A DNA stretch of 64,000 bases from Rapana venosa. Taxonomy: Eukaryota; Mollusca; Gastropoda; Neogastropoda; Muricidae. The DNA lies in the NCBI GenBank assembly GCA_028751875.1, contig CM054154.1, positions 55,989,679 to 56,053,678 of the forward strand, in the 5' to 3' direction. Shown here piece by piece: positions 12,360 through 24,762 of this stretch (positions are counted from its first letter, which is position 1; each line of letters opens with the position of its first letter). Under the pieces are notes generated by a model. That model was not told the origin of the DNA and made no database searches. It saw only the letters and a list, made by a program, of their open reading frames with translations. A program made the position numbers and the translations under genes.

Positions 12360-15300
12360 CATGCGTGCGCGCGCATGGTTTTGAAATCTGTTGTTCATTA
12401 TGTTTAAGGAGAGTTGCATGCCTGTAAATGATTGAGTGCAAGCGCTTCGATTTGTTTGTTTATTTACAAGTTTCAGTGCTATATAAATTCCATATATTAT
12501 TATTATTATAATGTATGATGATGTTTTCAGAATGACTTGATAATGTATGATGATGTATTCAGAATGACTTGATAATGTATGATGATGTATTCAGAATGAC
12601 TTGATAATGTGTGATAATGTATTCAGAATGACTTGATAATGTATGATGTTTTCAGAATGACTTTGATAATGTATAATGATGTTTTCAGAATGTGCCATAG
12701 GGGAATGCTGATGTATTCAGAAAGTGACATAGGGGGATGATGATGTATTCAGAAAGTGACATAGGGGGATGATGATGTATTCAGAATGTGGAATAGGGGA
12801 ATGATGATGTATTCAGAAAGTGACCTAGCTGTGGCGATGTATTGTGAAGGAAGGTGGCAGGATGGTTAAGACGTTTGCCTGCCAACAAGTAAACCGTGAG
12901 GTCTCTAGGGTTCGATTCCCAGCCTCGCCCTTTCTTTCCAGTTTGACAAAAAAATCGAACTGAATGTCAAAGTCCTTCGGATGAGACTATAAACCGAGGC
13001 CCCGTGTGCGAACGCATGCAGAACATCTTGCGCACACGTTAAATCCTGTTCCGCTGTTCGAAAGAGTAGGCCATTGTGTGCCGGTGGGAACAGATGACAA
13101 AATTTAAAAAACCGCATACACACGCATAAAAAAAATCATCTGAGCGCTTTGATTTGTTGCTTTACAAGATTCAGCGCTATATAAATTCCATACATTATTA
13201 TTATTCAGAAAGTGGCAAAGGGGAATGACGATGTATTCAGAAAGTGACATGGTGATGGCGATGCATTCGGAATGTGACATGGTGGTGATGGTATATTTAG
13301 AAAGTGGCATAAGGAGATGATGATGTATTCAGAAAGTGACAATGATGTATTCAGGGAGTGACATAGTGATGATGGTATATTCAGAAAGCGACACAGGGGA
13401 ATAATGATGTATTCAGGAAGTGGCAAAGGGGAAGGATGATGTATTCAGAATGACATAGCGACACTGATGTATTCAGAATGTGCCATGGGGAAATGATGAT
13501 GTATTCACAAAGTGACATAGGGGAATGATGATGTACCTAGAATGTTACATAGCGATGATGATGTATTCAGAATGTGACATGGCGATGTATTCAGAATGTG
13601 ACATAGTGATGATGATGTCTTCAGAATGTGACACAGGGGAATGATGGTGTATCCAGAAATGTTACCTAGCGGTGATGATGTATCCATAATGTGATATAGG
13701 ATGGTGATGTATTGAAAATGTGATATAGGGGAATGATGATGTATCCAGAACGACATAGTTATAATGATGTATTCAGAAAGTGACATAGTGATGACGATGT
13801 ATTCAGAATGTGACATGGTGATGTATTCAGAATGTGGCATAAGGGAATGGTGATGTATTCAGAATGACAAAAGAAAGTGACATAGTGATGACGGTGTATT
13901 GAGAATGTGACATGGTGATGCATTCAGAATGTGGCATAGGGGAATGGTGATGTATTCAGAATGACAAAAGAAAGTGACATAGTGATGACGGTGTATTGAG
14001 AATGTGACATGGTGATGTATTCAAGAATGTGGCATAGGGGATGGTGATGTATTCAGAATGCCAAAAGAAGTGACATAGTGGCGGTTTTATTGGAATGTGA
14101 CATGGTTGTTGTATCGGGGGAATGTGGATGGGGGAATGGTGATGTATTCAGAATGACAAAGAAAGTGACATAGTAGGGATTACTAAATTCCTTCAAATTC
14201 CAGCCTCAAAACACATTATTTCTACTGAGACTTTCCCCCACATATCTGCCTAATTTTTCACCAGAAATCTTTCACCTTTTTAATGTTGTTTCCGTGTTTG
14301 TGTGTGTGTGTGTGTGTGTGTGCTGTGTGTGTGTGTGGTGTGTGTGTGTGTGTGCGGTGTGTGTGTGTTGTGCGTGCGTGTGGTGCGTAGTGCGCGCGCA
14401 TGGATTTGAATTTGTTGCTAATTAGTTTAGGAGAGTTGCATGCGTAAAATGATGAGTTGCAAGCGTTTCGATTAGTTTGTTTTTTACAGATTCAGCGCTA
14501 ATAAATTCCATATATTATTATTATATTATATTTTTAAAGAGGGTATTGAGAATGGACATGTGATGTATCAGAATGTGAATAGGGAATGGATGTATTAGAA
14601 TGACATAGTTTATTATTAGAATGACATAGCGAGACGAGTATCAGAATTTTAAATAGGGAATGACGATGATTAGAATGAAACATAGTGATGGTGATGTATT
14701 CAGAAAATGGCATAGTGATGGTGATGCATTCGGGATGTGACATAGGGGAATGATGATGTATTCAGAATGACATAGTGATGATGCTGTATTCAGAATGTGA
14801 CATAGTGATGATGATGTATTCAGAAAGTGGCTTAGTGTTGATGGTGTATTCAGAATGTGACATAGTGAGATTGATGATGTACTCGGAATGACATAGTGAT
14901 GATGTACTCAGAATGGCATAGTGATGATGGTGTACTCAGAATGACATAGTGATTACGATGTATTCAGAATGTGCCACAGCATTGATGATGTATTCAGGTT
15001 GTGCCCTAGCGATAATAGTGTATCCAGAATGTGACATAGCGTTGATGATGTATTCAGAGTGACACGTCGGTGATGATGTATTCAGAGTGTGACATAGCAA
15101 TGATGATGTATTCAGAGTGACACGTCGATGATGATGTATTCAGAGTGACACGTCGATGATGATGTATTCAGAGTGACACGTCGATGATGATGTATTCAGA
15201 GTGTGACATAGCAATGATGATGTATTCAGAGTGATATAGTGAATATGTATTGAGAATGTGCCATAGTGATGGTGATGCTGCTGCATTGAGAATGTGCCAT

Positions 15301-18300
15301 AGTGATGATGCTGTATTCAGAATGTGCCATAGTAATGATGATGATGTATTCAGAATGTGCCATAGCTATGATGATGCTGATGTATTCAGAATGTACCATA
15401 GTGGTGATGATGTATTCAGAATGTGCCATAGTGATGGTGGTGCTGTATTCAGAATGTGCCATAGTGATGCTGCTGCTGATGTATTCAGAATGTACCATAG
15501 TGGTGATGATGGTGCTGTATTCAGAATGTGCCATAGTGATGATGGTGCTGTATTCAGAATGTACCATAGTAATGATGATGCTGTATTCAGAATGAACCAT
15601 AGTGATGATGATGCTGTATCCAGAATGAACCATAGTGATGATGATGCTGATGTATTCAGAATGTGCCATAGTGATGATGATGTATTCAGAATGTACCATA
15701 GTGACGATGATGCCGATGTATTCAGAATGTACCATAGTAATGATGATGTTGATGTATTCAGAATGTGCCATAGTAATGATGTTGATGTATTCAGAATGTT
15801 CCATAGTAGTGATGATGATGTATTCAGAATGTGCCATAGTGATGGTGATGTATTCAGAATGTGCCATAGTGATGATGGTGATGTATTCAGAATGTTCCAT
15901 AGTAATGATGATGATGTATTCAGAATGTGCCATAGTGATGGTGATGCTGTATTCAGAATGTACCATAGTAATGATGATGCTGTATTCAGAATGTGCCATA
16001 GTAATGATGATGCTTTATTCAGAATGTACCATAGTAATGATGCTGATGTATTCAGAATGTACCATAGTAATGATGCTGATGTATTCAGAATGTGCCATAG
16101 TAATGATGATGCTGTATTCAGAATGTACCATAGTAATGATGCTGATGTATTCAGAATGTACCATAGTAATGATGCTGATGTATTCAGAATGTACCATAGT
16201 GGTGATGATGCTGTATCAGAATGTCCATAGTAGTGATTCTGATCAGAATGTTTGTTGGATCATGTTTTCATGCCTATAGTCTGTTGCCTTTGGCACCCTG
16301 TTGGTCCTAGATCATACACAAGTTTTCCTCATATCAGATATTAACCCAAATAAAAGCTGACCCAATTGTGAAAAAACAAGTTAAAGTGTGGATCAGAGAG
16401 TGTGAATAGAGTGAAGGTTGTTTTGAGTGTACTACTTGGAGTGTGTTTCTGACTCATTTATACCATTTAATCACGAGTTTCTCTGCTGAAATTGGCGCTC
16501 TTCCCCGGGTGAGAGCAGTCTCGTCGCTAAAGAGCTAGCGCCAACCTTTTTTTTTTGACCTGCAACTATATTTGTTTCCCTATAGAGTGGCTTTTTCTAA
16601 GTATTTGCCAGGACAATCCTTGATTGCGTGGGTTCTGTTTACGTGCGCTGATAATTTTGTTGTAACCAACACGGGACTCGGTTTATCGGCTCTCATCCGA
16701 ATAGACTAGCGCCCAGACCATCACCTCTGGTTTAGGATGGGCGAAAAGTTTTGGCCCAGACGGGTATGAAGCACTCTGCCACTCCGACCCGACTTTTCGC
16801 TTTCTAGACAGGCGCGTTACCTCTAGACCACCGATCCACTCGAGTGACAATGTTGATGAAGCGACTGATGTTGTGCATGCATATATCTCTTTTTGTGAAA
16901 ATCTTATTATTCCACAAAAAAACTGTAAAGATATTCCACAACAATAAACCATGTGCGGTGACAAACACTAAATCCTCTAAACAAAAAAGAAAGTAGCGAT
17001 TTCAGAGCGGCGATAGAATGCCTGCAGAAATATTCAAAGAGAACTTCAAAAAGAAATTGAGAATGTAAAAATCTTATAAAGAGAAAGTTGAAGAACATTT
17101 CAGAGGGTCATTTGTAATGCTGAAGGTTTAAAGATACTTTCAGGACGTTGCAAAACTAAAAATGTCAACTCAGTCAATTGCCATCTAGAGGAACAAAAGC
17201 TTTTGCTGATGAAATGACTGACTTCTTTGCCGCTTTGATCGTGAAGTCTAAACATGACTTCAATCTGTTCTGTCTATACCTGCAACAAAAAGTCGTGATA
17301 TGATATCGAATGATGAAGATCTTTAACTGTTCATGCTACAGATGTTAAATTCGTATTTAAAGCATTGCATGTGAGAAGGCTGTGGGTGTGGATGTATTGT
17401 GGTCGGCTTTTAAATCTTGTGCAGAGCAGCTGTGTCATGTTTTTAGTGATTTGTTTTCTTGTCTTTGAAAGCATTGCAGGTTCCAAGTCTCTGGGAAAAA
17501 TCAATAATTTGTCCTGTTCCAAAATATATCACCCCAAATCTTTAATGACAATAGACCAGTAGCTCTCACTCAATAGTAATGAAATGTTTTGAACGATTCG
17601 TTCTCAAACGCTTCTTTTCTCTACTTCTTTCATATCTAGATTCTCTTCAGTTTGCATACAAAGCCAACAGAAGCCAAAATGATGCTTCAATTACCTGCTG
17701 CATAATGTTTATTCCCACCTAGAAAAACCCGACTCCTTTGTTCGCTATACTGTTCATTGACTTTCTTCTGCCTTTATTACTTTCAGCCCATCTATTAGCT
17801 CTCCAAACTGCTCTCAATGGATGTCTGTCCTCGGCTAATCTCTGGATAATGAGCTTTTTGACTACACCGACACAGTTTGTTCGATTTCAAAAAGCCATAT
17901 CCATCTCAAAGATCAACTTCCACTGGATCTCCCAAGGCACTGTTCAGTCCCCATCCTTTTCACCCTTTACACAAATGACTGCACTGGGCTCTGATCTTAT
18001 ACTAATCAAATATTCTGATGACTCTGCTCTGGAAGATCTGTCTAATTCCCATGTCATGTATTTTAAACAAGTTGAGGAGTTCTCGCTCCTGGTGCAAAAC
18101 AGAACTGTCTGCCTTAATGTTAAAAGACTAAGGAATGTTGATTGATTTTCGCAGGACCCCAGCCCACACCAAATCTTTTCATTGATGGTGTTAAAGGTAG
18201 AGCGTGTAACCAATACAAATATCTAGGTACTATTATTGATGATAAACTAACTTTGACGCTAATACGATCTGTAAATAGAAAATGCCACTCATGCATCTTT

Positions 18301-21300
18301 TTCTTCCAAAACTCCGGAGTCTTAAAGTAAATGTAAAAGTTTTACAAAATTTCTACCGATGCTTTATGAGTCTGTCCTTTCATTTTCCTTGGTTTGGTTA
18401 GGTATGGGGCCTGAGCTGTGTGAAAAACAAAAACATGTAAACAAAATTGTAACCAGATGTGGCAAAATTGTGGGCTGTGGCAATGAAATGAATGGATTGT
18501 ATAATGGCGTGTGAGAGCAGAGTAGGAGAGTTGTGAGGATGGACAAAGGTGCTTGAAATGGACTCTGCTGTCTCAAAAGCGTAGAGTGTGCAAGTCTGAG
18601 ACGTGGATTAAAATGTTTATTCAGTCATTTGCTATTAATAAATGTGATGACAATAAATCTGATTGAACAAAGCGCGACGAGAGAGGGAGGAGAGGAGAGG
18701 AGGAGAGAGGGGGGGGGGGGGGGGGGAGGGAGAGAGAGAGACTAAAAGGCTACCTTTTATTAGTATAAAACTGTGGTTCAGTTTCTAATAGATAGAGTAT
18801 TAACTTCACTGATGATTTGTCTATCATACATATTATACAAATGATTTTTTTTCTTTTCTTTAAATACGTGTGCGTGTTATATTATTAGACTGTTCAATAT
18901 CTTAAAAAGAACATAGTATTAATTTAATTAATATTTGTCTTATACAACATGTTATAAAACAATTTGATTATATTATTAAATGCAGTGAGCATGGGTACAA
19001 ATTGTTTTACAATGTGCGAGCGTGAGCGTGCGCGTGCGCGAGTGACTGTGAATGTGCGGACGTACGGGTGTACTTGTGCGCACATGAGTAAAGTGATTTT
19101 TTGTTGGGGTGGTTTGTGGCTGGCTGAGATATTGCTGATTTGTGGATGCATTTATCTCATGATGGGTGCGTGCTGATGTTGGACAGTGTGTGTGTGTTTT
19201 AAATATTATGTTTAAATGTTTATTGTTTTTATGTATGGCGAGTAACCCGCCGGAATTTCTGTCTTTGAGATAATAAAGCTTTTGAATTTGAATTTGATGA
19301 TGTATTCAGAATGTGCCATAGTAATGATGATGATGTATTCAGAATGTACCATAGTGATGATGATGTATTCAGAATGTACCATAGTGATGGTGATGATGTA
19401 TTCAGAATGTGTCATAGTAATGATGATGATGTATTCAGAATGTACCATAGTGATGATGATGTATTCAGAATGTACCATAGTAATGATGATGATGTATTCA
19501 GAATGTGCCATAGTAATGATGATGATGTATTCAGAATGTACGATAGTGATGATGATGTATTCAGAATGTACCATAGTGATGATGATGCTGTATTCAGAAT
19601 GTACCATAGTGGTGATGATGATGCTGTATTCGGAATGCTCCATAGTGGTGATGATGCTGTATTCAGAATGTGCCAAAGTGATGATGCTGTATTCAGAATG
19701 TGCCATAGTAATGGTGATGATGTATTCAGAATGTACCATAGTAATGATGATGCTGATGTATTCAGAATGTACCATAGTGATGGTGATGATGTATTCAGAA
19801 TGTACCATAGTAATGATGATGATGTATTCAGAATGTGCCATAGTAATGGTGATGATGTATTCAGAATGTGCCATAGTAATGGTGATGATGTATTCAGAAT
19901 GTACCATAGTGATGGTGATGATGCTGTATTCAGAATGTACCATAGTAATGATGATGCTGTATTCAGAATGTGCCATAGTGATGATGATGATGTATTCAGA
20001 ATGCTCCATAGTGGTGATGACGATGATGTATTCAGAATGTACCATGGTGGTGGTGATGCTGTATTCAGAATGTACCATAGTAATGATGATGATGTATTCA
20101 GAATGTGCCATAGTGATGATGATGTATTCAGAATGCACCATAGTAATGATGCTGATGTATTCAGATGTACCATAGTGATGATGCTGTATTGAGAATGTGC
20201 CATAGTGATGATGATGCTGTATTCAGAATGTACCATAGTAATGATGATGCTGTATTCAGAATGTACCATAGTGATGATGATGCTGTATTCAGAATGTGCC
20301 ATAGTGATGATGATGATGTATTCAGAATGTCCCATAGTAATGATGATGATGTATTCAGAATGTGCCATAGTGATGATAAATGATGCTGTAATCAGAATGT
20401 ACCATAGTAATGATGATGATGATGTATTCAGAATGTGCCATAGTAATGATGATGATGTATTCAGAATGTGCCATAGTAATGATGATGATGTATTCAGAAT
20501 GTGCCATAGTGATGATGTATTCAGAATGTGCCATAGTAATGATGATGATGTATTCAGAATGTACCATAGTAATGGTGATGCTGTATTCAGAATGTACCAT
20601 AGTAATGATGATGATGTATTCAGAATGTGCCATAGTAATGATGATGCTGTATTCAGAATGTGCCATAGTAATGATGAATATGTATTCAGAATGTGCCATA
20701 GTAATGATGGTGCTGTATTGAGAATGTGCCATAGTGATGATGATGCTGTATTCAGAATGTACCATAGTAATGATGATGATGTATTCAGAATGTGCCATAG
20801 TAATGATGGTGCTGTATTCAGAATGGACGTGTCAGGCTTTAGCACAAGTGATGATGTCCCTATCACGCCAAGTTTCACTTAAGAGAGGAATTTCTGGGAA
20901 GTGTAGACAATAGAGTTCCCTTTTACTAATCCGTGTGTGTGTGTGTGTGTGTATGTGTGTGTGTCATTTCGAGGATAATGAAATAAGCACTCATGTGTTT
21001 TTGGGGACGGGATAGCTCAGTGGTCGGAGCACTCGCTTTCCCCCAGCCAAGTTAAGCAGCGTCGAGCGTGGTTACCAGTTGGATGGGTGACCGTTTGCGC
21101 GCTTTGGCTTCAGTGCAGTTCCCCCCAGTTGTAAATGGGTACCTGCCCTCTTTAGGGTCAGGGAAGGTAAAGCAGCGATGGAGAGGAGATGGGCGCCGCC
21201 CTCAATATGCTGGCCCTAGAGAAGTGAGGTCTCTTACGCCTCGCTCCCCTACGACCTTATAGGTTATGGGACTCCTTTACCTGTGTGTATGCGGTTTTGT

Positions 21301-21961
21301 AAATTTTGTCATCCGTTCCCACCGGCACACTATGGCCTACTTATACTCAAAGCGGAACAGGTTTTAACGTGTGCGCAAGATGTTCTGCGTGCAGTCACAT
21401 ACGGGACCTTTGTGTGTGCGGGTGCGCGCACGTGTGTGTGGGGAGGGGAGGGGGTGCATGCGTGTGCACGCGTACAGCTACATGTGTGCACGTACATGTA
21501 TGTGAAACAGTGTGGGAACAAGAGAGAGACGGACTGCCAGAGACAGACAACCTTAGAGTTGGAGACAGAAAGTTGGAGACAGACAGACAGACAGAGAGAG
21601 AGAGAGAGACAGAGAGAGCGAGAGAGAGACAGAGAGAGCGACAGAGAGAGAGCGCGAGAGAGAGACAGAGCGAGCGAGAGAGCGAGACAGAGAGAGCGAG
21701 AGAGAGAGAGGTGTTACCTCGGCGAGTTTATCAAAAGCCTGTTTACTGTCCTCATCTGACGTGCCGAAGAGTTTCTGGATGGTCACGTACTCCCCTTTGT
21801 CGATGAAACCGTCGCCTGAGAAAACAACAACAACAACACACACACACTATTATATATCTTTTTAAATTCAGATATGAACGTGAAAGAATGGGTGATAACG
21901 CAATCTGATACAACTTATTTGTTAGATTGAGGGGGGGGGGGGCGGTAAAAAACACCCAAAT

Positions 21962-21997
<36 letters not shown>

Positions 21998-23955
21998 TCA
22001 AGTCAAAAATGATTTTTATTGACGGTAAAAGGTTAAATGTATAGGCCTACGACTTTTTTCATCCTGTCCTGACAAAATGTCTCTTCAAAGGTTTGCTTTG
22101 AAGGAGCTAATTTTCACCAGGGAGGTAGATCATTCCACACTGTTTTTCCTGAATAAGCAAGGCTTGACTTGTAGAGATTGTTATGGGGCCTGGGCATAAA
22201 CGATCTATGAGTAGGCTTGTTTTTATTAACAGTAACATTTTTCACAATTTTCTTTGGGGCTTTTCTGTTTAATATTTTGTACATACAAAGACCAGGGGAA
22301 GAAAAGACGGGGCAGACAGAGGAGAAAGTGGGCCGACGACATCCGTGATTGGACAGGGAAGGACTTCAGTGTCACCCAGGCACTCGCCCACGACCGCGCT
22401 AAGTGGAGCCAGCTGGTCCACCGTTCGTCCACCATGCAGCGCCCCTACGACCCTGGCGGGTTACGGGACCAGTAACAGTAACATACAAAGACACTTGTTG
22501 AAATGCAGATTGTCTTTGAGTGGAAGAATATCTAATGCTTTGGTCTTGGTCAGTGTGAGAGTGGCTTTTTCTCTACATAGCTTTTGCCAGGGACAACTCT
22601 CTTGTTGTCGTGGGTTCTTTAATGTGCGCTTAGTCAGTTATCTGTTACAGGGTTTCTCCTTTCACCTGAAACACTAGCGTCCAGACCAGCATCGTGGTGT
22701 AGTGGAGGGGGTGAGTGTATTTTCAGAAGGGAATTAAAACCGTGAAGTTTCACTTCGCGTTACGGCCCTAGCCCCGATTCGTTTGGGACAGATGTTACCG
22801 CAGAGCGGCGTACAGGCATGACGTTGCTGGCGTGTTTATGTTGTTTCGTCTCTTCATCCTGGGGGTCTCTCTCCTTCCTCAGACACGCCTCCAAGGTGCG
22901 CCCATGGTGAGGCTTTGCGCATGCGACCGCTTTTGCCCACCACGAAGGTAGCCGCACTGCGACTCCGGAGATATTATATACTGTGTTCGTGTCTCGGTCA
23001 ACCACCCAAAGCTGACATGAATTAGGGGATAGTTAAGGTGCATATCTGATCTTCTGCATGATTATGTACATACACGAAGGGAGCGAAGGCAGTGGCAGGG
23101 CTGCACTTGAGGTTGACCTGGGAGTTGGTACAAATCCTCACTCTGAATTCCTCCCGCCCAGATTCAAAGCCACGACTCCATGGACCCGTGGGGTTGACGA
23201 TGTCTGGTCTCCGCCAGTAGGCTACAACGTCCGTCTGCTGTTCGCCTGTACAGCCATGGTGTTCTTTTTCCTGTGTGGTGTCTTCAAGCAACAGTTGCAT
23301 CAGGATAACCACTGCCTGGAAGAAGCAGGACGGTCAAGACCTTCCCCTGCCTGACAAGTACACCCTGAGGTTCCGGGTTCCATTCCCAGCCTCCCCTGTC
23401 TGCCTTCCTTCCTTCCTTCCCAGTCTGACGGGAAAATCGAACTGAATGTCAGATCTTTTCAAAGAGAGTCTAAACCAGTCTGACGCATTGCTGACGGACT
23501 TGAGCGCGTCAAAAAAACCCAGGCCAGTAGACAATGGGAAGGAAGGGCAGGGAGGTACTGAGTCCACTCCTCTGACACTCCTTCGGGTGGGACTGCGAAC
23601 TGAGGGTCTGTCAGCAGTGCATGCAGAACGTCTTACGCAGACGTTAAAAACCTGACTCCCCGGAGTCGGAATGCAGCTACCTTCATGGGGACAACAACGG
23701 TGGCATACGCAAAGTTGAACAATTGATGACGCTGGGAGCCCTAGCCGAGAAAGAAGAAGCAGAAAGAAAGAAAGCAAGAAAACCAGCCTGACCACCTCTT
23801 CCAGAACAGTGGGCTTGCTGAGGCAGAGGCTGGCAGGATCAGACCCAGCATGCACCCGCAGACAGGTGGATTCCGCTGGGCTTCAGCTACACAGACACTG
23901 CCTGCCCTGCACACTTGACAGCAGAACCTCTCCCACCCCCCCCAAGGAGTCAGGT

Positions 23956-24046
<91 letters not shown>

Positions 24047-24731
24047 GGGACTCACCGGAGGTGTCGTTGGCGTAGAACATGAACTCGGTGTACTTCTGCT
24101 GCCATTCCGGGAAGTCTTTGCCCGCCTGAACATCGTCCAGCGTTTTGGTCCACATGGAGATCCACTCCTCCTGGGTCACCTTGCCGTCCTGGGTAGTCAC
24201 AATTATCACCGTCATCATCATCACACCATTTTCATGATCATCATCGTTGTCATTGTCATTATTAGTATTGTTATCATCATCACCATCATCGTCGACTAGC
24301 GTCTTGGTCCGCATCGACAGGCACTCCTTCAGGATTACCCTGCTGTCCTGTGCAGTTGTCATCATCATCATCATTACCATTGTTATCATCATCATCATCA
24401 CTGCCATCATTACCATTGTTATCATCATCATCATAACTGCCATTGTTATCATCGTCATATCACTGTCATCATTACCACCACTCATTTATTTATTCATTTA
24501 TTTATATCACTTTAAGTCACGCAGATTTCTCTGCGTGAAATTCGGGCTGCTCTCCCTGGGGAGAGCACGTCGCCACAAGAGCAGCGCCACCCACTTTTTT
24601 TTCTTTTTTCCTGTCTGCAACAGTATTTGTTTCCTATCAGAGTGGCTTTTTTCTACATAATTTTGCCAGGGACAACTCTCTTGTTGCCGTGGGTTCTTTT
24701 ACGTGCGCTAAATAATTATGTGCAACACACG

Positions 24732-24762
<31 letters not shown>

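Larger units (their letters stand above)
10480..20830. repeat. Composite intronic array with TATTCAGAATG core
   Basis: One long tandem family fills most of the intron between exons 6 and 5. At 10480-10722 and 12510-12700 the unit is 32 bp (GATGATGTTTTCAGAATGAC and TTGATAATGTAT). At 12700-15230 it is a looser TATTCAGAATGTGACATAG form. At 15230-16230 and 19290-20830 it is a 27-bp core plus a variable number of GAT/ATG triplets. Interruptions: LINE 10722-12510, SINE 12850-13205, LINE tail 14175-14535, and SINE plus LINE remnant 16235-19290. Units of the last form are multiples of three, which creates long open frames on both strands without coding meaning. Confidence 0.93.

Noticed and set aside
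15226..16279. Open frames of about 200-330 codons on both strands
   Set aside because: Pure tandem repeat with triplet-length units; both strands open, no start context or family features.
19212..20882. Open frames of up to 488 codons on both strands
   Set aside because: Same repeat as above; repetitive MVHSEY-like text only.
21046..21093. 5S rRNA gene
   Set aside because: Only the central 5S region is present, fused to a tRNA-like head and a SINE body.
23883..24485. 200-codon frame covering exon 4
   Set aside because: Contains the real exon 4 but runs through the donor into CA repeat and through the acceptor into triplet repeat; the splice sites define the exon.
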